A DNA stretch of 64,000 bases, taken from assembly GCA_030765055.1 (NCBI GenBank), contig CM060952.1:83006130-83070129 (forward strand), written 5' to 3'. Source of the stretch: Mantis religiosa. Taxonomy: Eukaryota > Arthropoda > Insecta > Mantodea > Mantidae. The notes beneath the pieces are model-generated. The model was not told where the DNA came from. It worked only from the letters and a program-made list of their open reading frames with translations, and searched no databases. Of this stretch, positions 52,598 to 63,730 are shown piece after piece; position 1 is the stretch's first letter; the number at the start of each line of letters is the position of its first letter. The position numbers were made by a program, and so were the translations under genes.

Positions 52598-52760
52598 TAG
52601 TATGGCAGAGTGGCTTAGTGCATCGATCCCAATAAGATCTTTTGTAGCTTCACTAACCATACAGTGAGATGGGGAAACTCCCGAAAAAAACACCTATTTA
52701 TCAGTACGGCCGACCACGATCTCCCAAATGTAGGTCTCGACAGGGAGTTTCAAAGTGTAG
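52598..52760 (+). mobile_element. Possible tRNA-headed SINE relic
   Basis: The words tggcagagtggcttagtgc and gatcccaataagatc resemble the A-box half of a Leu/Ser-type tRNA. The following segment (cagtgagatggggaaactcc) is GC-richer than its neighbours. No second copy exists in the window, so this is tentative. Confidence 0.3.
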
Positions 52761-53589
52761 CTGATATAGATCCCGTTGATACCAAAATTATGAGTCAGAT
52801 AAATAAATTAGAACTCGCCATAAGATTAAATGTGAATATTTTGTGAAGTTGTGTTAAATGTTAAGGAACTGTCGGTTTGGCAATAGGCTATGAGTACATT
52901 TCGGCTCGGGGTAAGATGACATTAAGAACGAATGCTGGTTTTCAGGTAAATTCGTAGAAGTAGTTCCGAGTGATAAAGGAGGTTGCTATGCAAGGTTGTA
53001 TGGCAGGCTAGCTTGGGATTCTTGGAATGTGAGGTATCGTTTCTTATAACTTAATAGACAGACTCTAATAGACAGAAAAGTAGAAATGATGTGGCAACAT
53101 CGCATTAGAAGATGGCAGTGAAGTCTTAGAGTCATTGCCAAAGGAGAGGTTATTATGATAATTTGAAGCTTAATATAACATCCTGTGCATAATATAAGTC
53201 AATTCTGGTCTGGTCGCTGGTGTACAAGATGACATTTTTGCCTCAATGGCAAAACCGCGTATAGATGAATTAAATACTTTCGCACCGAAAATTCATTTAG
53301 TAGTTGCCATTGGTCGGTAAATTCTCCGCTTAAGTGTAGACTGTTGATTAGAAGTTTTGAAGTCAGAACCAGTGACCTCGTTTCATTGAATATTACACAC
53401 CCACGCCTAACCCGAGATATGTATCTCAGTCAAATTGCGAAGAAATACTGCAGCGTCCCTGCTCTCTGCTCTCAACTCTCCTAAGTATCCTCTAAGCCTC
53501 CTACTCCAAATAGAGTCATAAGGGGCATAATGATGCTGTGTCACGTACATATTGGTAGAGAAGCTATTTTAAATTGGCGAACACGAAGG
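52761..53589. other. Stretch without recognisable genes
   Basis: No ORF with recognisable similarity is present. A moderately GC-richer segment at 53,340-53,520 may be old repeat material (ccagtgacctcgtttcattg resembles a tRNA-head end) but was not assigned. Confidence 0.35.
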
Positions 53590-54952
53590 TGTTATGGAGG
53601 CTAATCGAGCAACTGGCTCGCCATTGCTGCTGCCTATGAGAGAGAGAGAGAGAGAGAGAGTAGGGTAATCGGTCCGTCTGTTTTCCATTGGCTGGAGGAG
53701 GTAGAGGCACACTCTTAAGGGCAGCCAGTTGCTCAGATCATGAGGCCGGGGTGGAGCTGTGTTGTTACTACACAAAAGATCTTCCACAACTGTAATTCCA
53801 GAGTCTTCCAATTCCAGAAACATCTGCCGCATCCTGCAGATATATAAAAGCCGATACAAGGTCTGAAGCAGTCAGTAGTGGACAGTGACACATGTAGGAG
53901 CGAAGGTATCTACCAAAGCAACTCTTATATAGTAAAAACCGATACTCCTTCGGCAACCAAGGAGTAGCAAAGCTGTCCCCAAAATGGGGGCGCCCAACGC
54001 CTCCAGGGCTCTTTCCTTGGTGCAAGGCCTAGAAGCTAACAAGCTCCCCCCCACCATCTGGTCCGTAAACTCAAGACGGGTGGAAGTGGATACGCCCTTA
54101 CTTGCGCCAATCCCAAAGGGGAAGACTACCGATTGACCTCGGTGGGGCCACACCTTCTACTAACTATGCAGGCTAGTACCCGGGAGTGGTGAGGCAACCC
54201 TCGAACCCTTCCAGGTGGCCGAAGCCTCGCCGGAGGTACCCTATCTCCCTTAGGTATCGGGAACACACTGCCCCTCGAGTGCAACCCAATCCGAACAACC
54301 CCCATTCGGGTGGGGCTCGATTGTTCGGCAGTGGGACACAGTATAAAGTAGTAGTGGGTAGTAGTCGTTTTAATAGTATCTTGGGTGTTTGGAGCTTCGA
54401 ACTGAGTGCGGAAGGAATTGGTGCCGTGGTATACTTCACGAATCAGTCGGTCGTTGAGCAATGCATATAACTGTGGTATATTCCAAGCTCCATGGTGAAG
54501 AGTCGGCAGGCCGTGAAACGGAGGCAGAAGAAGTTTACAGAGTGATCACCGAGCTGTGAAACCGGCGGCGAAGCCGATTAAGTTTGAATATTGGAGTTGT
54601 GTTTAGAATTGACGTGTAGCCCTGTGTAGGTCAGCAGTACAAATGCTGTACGCTGCAAAGACGTTGTAGAGATGTGTTCAAGAATTGTATTTGTATAAAA
54701 CAAAGGCTGATCGTAGGTGTGCATTGAGCTATCGAGTTTAGTGACAAAGAAGTTTTAAGGTGAACTCTGCCTCTTTTGTGACAGTATATTTCCTTTGTGA
54801 ACATGTTGATGAAGTTTATGATTAATGTAAAAAACAAAGTTGACTTATATTTAGTGTTGTATAATCCAGCATTTTGAATAAAACGCTGGTCACTGCCACC
54901 TGTAGATTTACTGGTGTGTAAAAAGGATCCTGCGGGTCGAAATTCCGGTACA
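53590..54952 (+). mobile_element. Putative long LTR or retroelement 5' region
   Basis: On the plus strand the order is: a candidate TG start (tgttatggagg at 53,590), a (GA)n tract (53,638-53,660), TATATAAA (53,841-53,848), an initiator-like gcagtcagtagtgg about 30 bp downstream, a markedly GC-rich stretch (about 53,985-54,320), AATAAA (54,877-54,882), and a candidate CA end at ggtaca (54,952). That is the order of an LTR, but no target duplication is visible at these ends and the distance from TATA to AATAAA is unusually long. Several overlapping ORFs of 85-111 codons on both strands come from the GC-rich part and none is recognisable. It could instead be a compound of repeats. Confidence 0.3.
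53841..53848 (+). promoter_or_regulatory. TATA box with initiator-like sequence
   Basis: TATATAAA is followed about 30 bp later by gcagtcagtagtgg, which fits an arthropod initiator (TCAGT). It is likely the promoter of the putative LTR around it. Confidence 0.45.
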
Positions 54953-57089
54953 CCGGGGGCGCTGATATGATCCTAAAAGCGTGTTAGCAAACAAAATATT
55001 TATTTACTGTTGACTGCAGCAGCGAATGCACCTAAAAAAAGGTGGGAACTTATTGGAGCGTAATGAGCATGAAATACAAGCGATGGTACATTTAAATAAA
55101 CACGCCGCTACGGAAACAAAAGAGTGCAGAGCTGCGAGCCCAGCAGAAACAATTTGCTAACCCGGATAAGCTATGTTGGCGACCTACCTCAAGCAAGGAG
55201 GGGGAAGCAGGGTGGGCATTTGTGCGCAAGATCAATGCCCGTCTGTTGCTGTCCAGGTAGCGGGCCAACGAGGGTGTGCACGCTCGTTTGTAAAACCATA
55301 CACCTGCTTGCCTCGGTTATTGACCTGTTATTGACACTATTTATTACAGAAGTATTGTGTTCTACCCAAGAATTCGATCTTGGGATTTCAACTTCAGTAT
55401 TTTCGAAGGATACTAGGAAATTATTTTCAATACAAACCCCAACCTCCTGTTATCATTTACGAGGACATTTTAAGGGGTTTTCCCCCTCAAAAATACCATC
55501 TGCATAAAATATTTTCTTGATAAATGAAATATATATCAGAGTCTTTCAGATAATGTCAGAAACGCATTGCATTCTGGTAAATCGTAAAAAAAAAATAGCA
55601 GATCTTCCTAAAACATAAAAAGTATAGGGAATACCTGCTGTTGAGTATCGGAGAGTGAGCAAGAATATATACATGAGATATGCTGCCTGTTTGAGAGCAG
55701 AAGGTTAACATAAGATAAGGATTCTAGTCCGCCTTTGTCAGCCTAAGTTCCCCGGCGATTTGCTGGCCGTCTCGCGCAGTAGAGAGAAGCCTTGAGTGTG
55801 TTCGGTATTAATTTAACTACCCTTGCAAATAGGGTTCCAAGATTACATATAATTTTAATTTTGTATCGATAATTCAGTATTTAGCATCGTTAAGGGAACG
55901 TACTACTGAAAATTTGGTAGTTTAGCTAAAGATTTACTTTCGCAAGTTTAATTATTTCGTTTCCAAGTTATTAATGTTTAAAGCTCCAAACGACGCACAT
56001 TTAAAAGATAATGCCTTTTAAACTCTTTCATTTATGTGATACTTTGCTAGAACTTTTTCAAGATAAATATTTTAACGTAGTCTTTCGTGATTTCAAGTCT
56101 TTTTAAAGTTTCACACACATTTAATGTTTGAAACTAAAGGGCTACGATATTTTACATTTTAGAAAAGTAAATGTGAAAGAAGATCAACTTTATAAAAGCT
56201 CAAACGTTAAAATGAAAATATCTTTACTCTAGATTTGTACCTCTCACAATTCAAATGTCCAAACATTCTGAAGTGATGACGCCTAGATAGTAGTCATGAA
56301 TACAAACTTCAAATTTTCCGATATTTTTCTAAATTTCAGTTTTGTATTCGCGTGATTGACAGGAGTTTCAACAAGTTGTAAAACTGAGTGACATTAGCGT
56401 CTTCTTCAATAAATACTGTTCTGTCTAGTGAGCACCTGAATCTAATCCTTATCTCTAGAGCACGAGGAAGCTTCCCAAACACGTAGTTCACTTCAACTGT
56501 CTCCCCAAGTAAAAATGTTTCATTAATGAATTTAATACAGCAAAGACATTCTTCCGAAAAAAATTATGTATTGATTGTGTTTTAACAACTTCTGCAACAC
56601 TAACTTTTAATTAAACATTATACTTTCTAATGTTAGTGTTTAAGGTAATGTAATGTTGGTGCCTACAAATTCAGGCTTGCACATCGTGGACTTAAGGTTC
56701 CCATACCAAGTTGTGTTGTAGTATATAACCTCCAAATGTACTGCAGTTTGTAATACACAAATTTTCAACGAACGTAGTCGATTTTTGATCATTGCCAAAA
56801 TACACATTTTTCAGTTGAAAATCTGTGCTTAATTCACTACTTGAACAAAACTGCTCTTTCTACATTAGATAAAGCGCAGAATGACCCAAGTAGCTATTGA
56901 TAATATTAACTTTTTTCTGAAGTTTTGTGATGAAATTGAAGGGCAAGCACAATGGAGGAGTTCAGAAAACTTGAAGTTCTACATTTACATCACCGATGAA
57001 AATGAATTTTGTCAAATATCTCAAAGGCTTTCAATAGGCGTTATGGAGGTTAATAGCTTCCTTAATTTGTAGGATAAGGGAAGTTCTCG
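54953..57089. other. Mostly AT-rich stretch with a GC-rich patch at 55,130-55,330
   Basis: A 127-codon ORF (55,124-55,507) covers the GC-rich patch but shows no recognisable domain, and its codon content changes abruptly where the patch ends, so I do not call it a gene. The 63-codon ORF at 56,881-57,072 is also unrecognised. Its 3' part contains gttatggaggttaat, similar to the proposed LTR start at 53,590. Confidence 0.4.
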
Positions 57090-57230
57090 ATGGCGAAAGT
57101 TCCCGAGAAGGTAGAAAGGAAAACTCTGCATTTGACTTGCGGCGCGGACCCAAAGATCACGGGATTTCTGACCATTACTTCGCCGCCGCGTGCTAATTCC
57201 CCTTTACCGCCGGCCCGGCTTTGTGATATA
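57090..57230. other. Short GC-rich island
   Basis: The words gcggcgcggaccc, cgccgccgcgtgc and ccgccggcccggc stand out against AT-rich flanks. Its origin is unknown and it could be the core of an unrecognised repeat. Confidence 0.4.
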
Positions 57231-57484
57231 TTCTTTTATAGTAAGGTTAGACAAAAAATTATATTACGTATTTGTATGTTATAATTAGTATGTCCCAAAA
57301 AGTCTTAGAGAATTTTTTTTTTTAAATTGCATCGTTTAGAACATTTGTCATGGGACAGTAAACTTATAGTTTAAAGTTAAGTAAATCTGAACTGTGTAAT
57401 TCTTGTATAAGGCAATCTTACCTAAAACGAGGAATTATATCTTCAGGTACTTTTATGGTCTCTAGCGCGGTGTTGCCAAACTTG

Positions 57485-57625
57485 GACCTACTATTGCCGA
57501 GTGAGATGGTTCCGTGTGAGACTTTTATTAGGACAAGCGGAAACTTCAGATAAACCGACCGGCGAGAATCGAACTGACGACATGCCATAGATATTACCGC
57601 CTGAGCATTTCGGCTGAGTTAGAAG
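57485..57625 (-). mobile_element. tRNA-headed SINE (family S1), copy 2
   Basis: On the minus strand a tRNA-like head (aaatgctcaggcggtaata; B box cagttcgattctcgcc) is followed by cggtttatctgaagtttcc and then tgtcctaataaaagtctcac, which is shared with 50,895-50,915. This copy shows that family S1 is tRNA-derived. Confidence 0.6.
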
Positions 57626-58595
57626 TTTTATAAATTAAAACTATCAAAGGAGTTATAAGAACCGGCTTGAATGTGTAATGTGGAACTGAGCACCATTGGA
57701 GGTTTTGTGAACAACCTTGTTAGGTTTGTGTGTGAGTGAATGATATGAGTGTTCAGCAAACAGTCACAACACACTTGGAGAGCAGCATTCATGTAACACG
57801 CCTGCGCTAATAACACTGAACAACACGCAATTTCTTACGTTGTCTTTGTCAAGTTCTCATAGCTTCCAAATTCCTACATTCTAAAACTCAACTTTGGTGT
57901 CTTATGCTATATACACTACCAAACGCCAATCTAAAAACCAATCTATGTCATTCATCAGATTATGACGCACAAATATGTCATTTATTACAACATACAGCAA
58001 ATAGGGAAATAATTCATTATACGAAAATATTTTATCCGTATTGAGGATACCGAATCATCAGTGGAATTACGCGTTTTTAATCCCAAAAAAGCGTGTTTAT
58101 AAAACCCTTCGTCTTAAACACATAACTCAATATTTAATTTCAACATATTTCACAGGATGCGACACGAAGCCTTTTAAGAACATTTTCTCATGTCAGACTA
58201 CTCTTTACGTGGTAATTGTTTCAAAAATTTTATTTTCTCACAAAAGGCTCTAACGACTTTGATGTGAACGATCTCCTAGGCTGTCCTTATTTGTCTGATA
58301 TTTACAATATTTATAATCTTTTGTTTTTTCAATTGGGAAGTCGTTATTCCTTTTCTTTTATCTCTTGGCCATGCGCTTCTTCTAAAATGTATCATTGAGG
58401 TTCCGAAAGTTAAAAAACTACCTGCCACATACATGTTCTTTGTACAATGTCTGAGTAACTGATTTTTAAACCTACACTTATTTTAAAAAAGGACTGAAAT
58501 TTTTAAATGTAAGGGATACTATAAAATATATAATTCTGATGTGGTATATTCACATAACTTTTTCTACTCACTCTTGTAGAAACTATTCTTATGAA
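57626..58595. other. AT-rich stretch without recognisable features
   Basis: Short ORFs (57,628-57,816 minus; 58,041-58,253 and 58,216-58,398 plus) have no recognisable product. Confidence 0.4.
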
Positions 58596-59060
58596 CACTT
58601 ATTTCGCCATCTAAATCAAGATAAACATTATCTTATTGCAGGTACAAGGGAATACAGCAGATTTTAAGTGACTTAAAATGTTTCAAACAGCTGGTGGTTA
58701 TGTGATGCCTTTGGAATTCTAGTGTCTTTATTTGGCCAAGAGATGAAAAATCAAATAACGTCTTCCCACTTCAGAAACGTATAGGAGAGTATTGCAAATT
58801 TCGGGCAAACAGCAAGCAATACTCCGGAAATGGTTCAGTGGAAAACAAGTTTATTTGATGTAATTTGTATGTTTTAAAAAAATCTACATATTTTGTGAGG
58901 CAAAATTCTATCTATCTCTTACGGTGTACCAGTTATACAAAAGTCATTTATAATGAACTGACTTCTGAGGATACTGCCCGAAAATTCCAGATATAAATTT
59001 CATTTATCATGAAAATGTCTTCAACATGTGGTACTTCAACCAAATTTGATACTCCTTTTT
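58596..59060 (+). repeat. Dispersed repeat family R1, longest copy
   Basis: It contains atcaagataaacattatctt, gcaggtacaagggaatacag, ttaaaatgtttcaaacagct, aaaaaaatctacatatttt, cttacggtgtaccagttata and a tail with tggtacttcaaccaaatttg, in the same order as at 44,360-44,780 and 62,840-63,220. The 63-codon ORF at 59,028-59,219 overlaps the tail and is not supported as a gene. Confidence 0.65.
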
Positions 59061-59255
59061 GATAAAAGCAACACTTCCGAAGGGTGGTCAGTAGTGGAAG
59101 GTTTTCTTAACTATCCTCAAAATCAGATTGTTTGTAAATGCTCGTTTTGTATATTTAACCGACTTGTCGTTTTAGAGTTGTGCTGCTTAAACACACTCAC
59201 GTCCAGACCTTTTTTCTAAAATACTTTTCGTAAATTCAGAGTGTCCCAAAACATG

Positions 59256-59352
59256 TGCTCCATCTTCATCTCATATATCATCATCAGTGAACATCACCAC
59301 CTGCGGTGCCGTATGTTGTAAAAGAGGGCGTTTAACACTAGACATTACGTTT
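59256..59352 (-). mobile_element. SINE-like fragment (family S1), copy 3
   Basis: The words gctccatcttcatctcat, cctgcggtgccgtatg and gcgtttaacac match the 3' part of the copy at 50,885-51,068. The fragment is truncated before the gggttttc body. Confidence 0.6.
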
Positions 59353-59369
59353 CCTAGCTTTGGTAAACC

Positions 59370-59430
59370 GAGTACCTAGTTAATATTACCCATCATTGTG
59401 TCACTCTAGATGCTGGTTCAAACCCGATAT
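59370..59430 (+). mobile_element. Possible tRNA-like fragment
   Basis: The word gctggttcaaacccgata contains a good B-box match, preceded by gagtacctagttaatatta. The A-box side is weak. It could be the head of another SINE copy. Confidence 0.3.
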
Positions 59431-60309
59431 ACAATAAAGTTTCCAAATGTGTTTAAAAGCGAGAGTCATAGGATTTATTTGCATGTAAAAGGACTACGGG
59501 AGGGAATTAAGGCCTCCTGGTGGCGTGATAGGAACCTTGCAATTCAGAGCTTCGTTAAAAAAGAAAATATTATTAATATTTGATGGTATTGGCTTTAGTG
59601 CCCCTAATTTAACTAAATAGTCAAAATGAACACAATCCGAGCTGCAGAATCTTCCAACAGATATCCTTTCGTAATTTGTTATTCACAAATATTAGCTTAA
59701 ATTATGGAATACACTTTGCATAGTTATATATCAAAGTATAGGCTCACAGCATTCAGAAACTATAATAACCTTGCTGTACCCTTCACGAACGTATTTACAT
59801 AATCAATTTTACGAGACAGTTATCAGTTGAGAAGAGACTGACAGACAAAATAATTGAGAGCTATACAGCGAATTCCATTGCAGCTAGTGTTAGATTGCGA
59901 GGCTAAATAAGGCTTAATCAATAAGAACAGACGGGGTCGGTCGAGAGCGGCTCGGCAGCCCAGATACGTAAACAGGTGTGTACCACAACAAGTGTGTACC
60001 TACTGATACAGAGTACAAACAAGAGCTGACATCTTCATTCTCTCTCTGTCTCGGCTCCCTGCAAACTTCTTTTTATGGAGTTTAATGTTTTAACTGTGGC
60101 TAGTCTCTATTTATTAGATCTTTTGACGCATGTGCACACCAACATCAGTCACTATGATCATTATACAAGCAGCAAATCTAATTTAAATTTACATTAGGTA
60201 AGTCGACTAAATCGTATCTTTATTTATATACAAAATGTTGTAGTTCGTTACCAGAGACTTAAGAGTAGCAATAGGAGAAGAAAGTTTAATTCTTTATATC
60301 AGTGACGAG
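59431..60309. other. AT-rich stretch with a GC-rich patch at about 59,930-60,000
   Basis: No gene is recognised. The patch (gacggggtcggtcgagagcg and neighbours) has no clear relative in the window. Confidence 0.35.
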
Positions 60310-60315
60310 CTGAAT

Positions 60316-60447
60316 AGCTCATTGTGATACGAGGGTCAAACAGACAATTTTATTTTGTGAGTAGGTGTGATTCCGAAACGAGGCCGCAGGCCGAACGAAA
60401 CCTACGAACAAAATAAAATCCTTTTCACCCGTGCATCACACTGAGCT
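60316..60447. mobile_element. 132-bp fold-back element (MITE-like) with target duplication
   Basis: The whole element is an imperfect inverted repeat. AGCTCATTGTGAT at the left matches the reverse complement of ATCACACTGAGCT at the right with one mismatch. ATTTTATTTTGT (60,347-60,358) is matched exactly by ACAAAATAAAAT on the other arm. TAGGT/ACCTA pairs follow, and the centre is the palindrome GGCCGCAGGCC. CTGAAT (or CTGAATA) occurs directly on both sides (60,310-60,316 and 60,448-60,454), as expected for a 6-7 bp target duplication. A 6-bp duplication with AG...CT ends is known for Polinton/Maverick elements, so derivation from a Polinton terminal repeat is possible but unproven. Confidence 0.7.
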
Positions 60448-60765
60448 CTGAATATTTATAGATACAGATTATATTTAAATATATGGTATTTTCAACCTTT
60501 CTCAAGCTCATGAATTTCATCGGGTTTGTGTTGTTCGTTTGCTTTTCGTAGCATTAGTGTTGTCAACATGACTTTTAGAAAACAACAACATTCTACATAA
60601 GAGAGGCATGGAAATAAAAAAACGATAAAAATATGGCGATAAATCATTAATTAATAGATCAGAACTTTTCCAAACTTATTCATCCTTTGAGAAAATTGAA
60701 ATGTTGATTATGCTTATTACGATTTGAAATAGTTATTCCTTTGGCGGAGGAAATGGGAACAGAAT

Positions 60766-61725
60766 TTATTCGTTACATGATTCACGATAGACCCATTGTT
60801 TGGTTTTGAAACAGTTAACGATGTAGGGGAGAACTTCTGCTGCAATTTTATTTTTGTTTTCTATGGAGCTTTCTATATAGCCCATTGTTTGGTTATATAA
60901 CAGTTGTCGATGTAGGGAGAATTTGTTCTGCAATTATATTTTTGTTTTTCATGGAGTTTTCTATACAGCTCTTGGCAACCATCGATGATTTCCACCACGA
61001 TGGTGTTTAATTGTACTAAAATCTGCTAAAAGGAAGCAGGTTTTTCGAAAGCAATAGCCACTATAAAGGGTATAATCGGGCAATTCCAAGAATTTTCTTG
61101 CAATCACAATATATATTTTTCCAAATGTATTTATTCCAACTGATTGAGCGATGTATATGGGATTGTTATATTTAATGAATAAATGTTGGTATTTGATTTT
61201 TGCTGGTTGCAGTTCGAGATATTTGTAATAAAAATCCATGTATTTAAAAATAACAGTGAATGTACGTGGGGCATTGGTTTTTGTGAGGTTCCCAAGTCCA
61301 GAATATTAACCAGTGTTCTTCTCCGTGACATATGCAACACACCTATAATTAAAACAACCTTTTGTCATTAAGTAGTTTTCGTCTGGTGCTATATTGGTGT
61401 GGGTGTCGATTTATTCTTTAGTTAGAACTTTGGACTTTATTGGCTGGTTACCCTGAGACACACGTTTCAAAACTGCTATAGGTTTGCAGTATTTACACTT
61501 GTTCTTGTTTAAAGACACAGCTTTATCAATGAATAGTTTTCACACAAATTTGAAAATGTTCGTATTTTTGTTTTTGTCTTGAAAGAACACTAACAACATT
61601 TTTCAGCATAATTATATGTTCTTTACCTTGCACCAATCTAGGAACTTGTATGCAATTTCATATTGGTTTCTTGATTTTTTGAGGGTTAGAATTCTAATAT
61701 TGATCTCTCTGCTACTTATAAATTT
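60766..61725 (-). pseudogene. Crypton-type tyrosine recombinase pseudogene
   Basis: On the minus strand, fragments in shifting frames follow the order of the DUF3504/Crypton-like tyrosine recombinases. RNQYEIAYKFLDWCKVKN (61,620-61,671) fits the N-terminal SAM-like part. KSKVLTKE (61,414-61,437) and APDENYLM (61,366-61,389) begin the catalytic domain. TKTNAPRTFTV (about 61,251-61,283) and VGINTFGK (61,119-61,141) follow. SGYCFRKTC with LLADFSTIKHHRGG (about 61,000-61,065) corresponds to the family's GHCFRRTS...LLAD...LKRHGGW, so the His of the HxxR box is Tyr here. After a frameshift, VAKSCIENSMKNK (60,945-60,982) replaces the family's VAEGYIE, with the nucleophilic Tyr changed to Cys. The last 89 bp are duplicated, and the second copy reads GYIESSIENKNK (60,848-60,883), keeping the Tyr. 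Several frameshifts and stops make it non-functional. These enzymes cut and rejoin DNA at transposon ends. Assignment is from family knowledge. Confidence 0.72.
60792..60969 (-). repeat. Tandem duplication of 89 bp at the recombinase 3' end
   Basis: The plus-strand words cccattgtttggtt, cgatgtaggg, gaa-tt-tgctgcaatt and atggagctttctatatag repeat at 60,792-60,880 and 60,881-60,969 with roughly 80% identity. The duplicated unit covers the C-terminal helix around the catalytic tyrosine of the recombinase relic. Confidence 0.85.
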
Positions 61726-62839
61726 TCAACGGCTTCAATATAGTCACATTCAAATAACCCACCAGTTTATACATTTTTAACTGAGATTCACGCCTTCTTG
61801 AATGAGTTGATTGTCACATTCCGCAAGAAACATAAGATGTCATTACCAGCCTATTAAACGCTTTTGACACTATGAGAAATAATTTTATTCTTTTAACACA
61901 GTCTTACACAACTTAGTCCAACTTTTACTATACAATGTCTAAAAAATGTTTCACGCACTAGCTGGCGTTTTATATTTCAATTATTTAATATTTTTATTTT
62001 AGGTTCTTTTAAATGACACTATCAATGGCTTATTGTGTCTTAAGACAAAGACTATTAAGTAAATATTATATAGCTTTCTCTGGGTAATCTAGACATCTAA
62101 AAAATTTCTAGGCTTCACAGCTGAGTAGCCGGTAATTCCACAAGTTTTCCTGAGTAGGCAAAAGTATAATATCACTTACTCTAAATAAGCTAAACATTAA
62201 ACATTCCCTAGGCTCGGCAGTCAGGGTCACAGTATTTGAGTGTGCGCACACTAACAAAGACATATTGTATGACCTTTCTGCCCACCCTCCGCCCAGAAAG
62301 ACATTTCAATCAGCTTCTCGTCGTGGTAACATACACCTTCACATTTCCAGTAATGTTTGACTTCTTATCGAGCAAGTGGGTCGGAAAGTGATGTTGAAGA
62401 GAAGGAGGTGATCGCTTATCCTCCCAGGGACTGCGACAGTTTTGTCTCTTTATGTACGAAAACCTACCGGTGACGATAGGAAAGTGATGTGCCTTGCTCA
62501 CTGGTGCATAATGCGGGCGTCCTTCCCGCTCTTTTATTCCTGTAGAGATAAACCTGCGTGCAAAACAGACAACTCGTCTACCAACGTACAACTTTATGTA
62601 GCTATAGAATTAACCCTTTAAGGGAAAGAACCTCTGAAACCTACTACATATGTTGCAAAAATCTACATTTATATTCCATGATTCATTAAAATCAACATCA
62701 GAACTGGGAGAATGTACAAAGAAAGATTTTCTGTATTTAATTGATTTTCCCCGCTCGATCTTGTACAAACTATTCTTACAAACCCATATATTTCTGTCTA
62801 ATTTATCCTAAGGTATATATTAATTGTAATCATAGTTCT
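61726..62839. other. AT-rich stretch with a GC-richer segment at 62,275-62,590
   Basis: The GC-richer segment holds a 93-codon minus-strand ORF (62,310-62,591). Its translation has no domain I recognise and it is not called as a gene. The remaining sequence shows nothing specific. Confidence 0.4.
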
Positions 62840-63220
62840 ATTACATTTTCTTGATATATAGTGGGAACAATAGAAATCAGTAAACTCAAGCAATAGTCAA
62901 ACCTTTTAAGGGGTTCTTTATATGATGACCTGCCATTTTAATGGCCAGGACATAAAGCAGAAATGTAAAATTTTTTGAAAATCGAAATCAAATACCAAAT
63001 AATATCTCGAAAATGGTTATCTCAAAAAAGTATACTTGACAAATTGTTATTTTTAAGGAGATCTACAGTTTTTTGTGCAGTAAGATTGTGTGTATCCCTT
63101 AAGGTTATATAAGAGCCATCATGTTTCGTTTGGTATAAAATATCTTAAGCATGTTGTATTTTAATCAAAATCATTATGGCTATTTTTTGAGAAAACAAAT
63201 TTGCTGAAAATGTTTCCATT
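62840..63220 (+). repeat. Dispersed repeat family R1, copy 3
   Basis: The words caatagtcaaaccttttaag, taaggagatctacag, gtgtgtatcccttaaggtta and ttttaatcaaaatcattatg with gctattttttg match the ordered landmarks of the copies at 44,360 and 58,596. The tcaagataaacatt landmark is eroded here. Confidence 0.6.
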
Positions 63221-63333
63221 TGAAGCGTAGTTGAGTTGAGAAATTCTTGAAAATTTGTGTATAGGATTCTTGAAAATTGTTGAAACTAAATATCAAGTTA
63301 CTCGAATTTTGTTTCTTTTTTTAATTATGCTGT

Positions 63334-63335
<2 letters not shown>

Positions 63336-63390
<55 letters not shown>

Positions 63391-63417
63391 AACACACACA
63401 GACACACACACAATAGG

Positions 63418-63469
<52 letters not shown>
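63336..63469. repeat. Compound (CA)n and (CT)n microsatellite
   Basis: CA repeats with a few interruptions (63,336-63,412) are separated by seven bases from about 25 CT repeats (63,419-63,469). Confidence 0.96.
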
Positions 63470-63471
<2 letters not shown>

Positions 63472-63639
63472 TGTTTTGACTTCAAAACACGTATGTGCAA
63501 TGAATTCTAGGTATCAAACCTTTTAGCGGAATGCAGTATATTCTCTACACGATAGAGAAACTAAGAAAAAAATGACTTTCAGTTTAGAAATAAATAAGTA
63601 TTTGTAAATCCGACTCAACGACCAGGAATATCTAAAATA

Positions 63640-63730
63640 GTTAAGCATTGGTGTGAGTTGGTTTTGAATCCGCTTCATAGAGACTAATAGGCCAACATCT
63701 AACCAACTATTTACCTAGCCCGATATAAAC
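63640..63730 (-). mobile_element. tRNA-like SINE head relic
   Basis: On the minus strand taaatagttggttagatgt resembles an A box and gcggattcaaaacc a B box, with about 30 bp between them, as in a tRNA. No body was assigned. Confidence 0.4.

Noticed and set aside
54126..54470. Overlapping ORFs of 88-111 codons on both strands
   Set aside because: High GC content makes all frames open here. None shows a recognisable domain, and they lie in a repeat-like region.
55124..55507. 127-codon ORF
   Set aside because: There is no recognisable motif, the composition shifts abruptly halfway, and there is no supporting context such as splice sites or neighbouring exons that I could defend.
62310..62591. 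93-codon minus-strand ORF
   Set aside because: It is locally GC-richer, but the translation matches nothing I know and there is no gene context.
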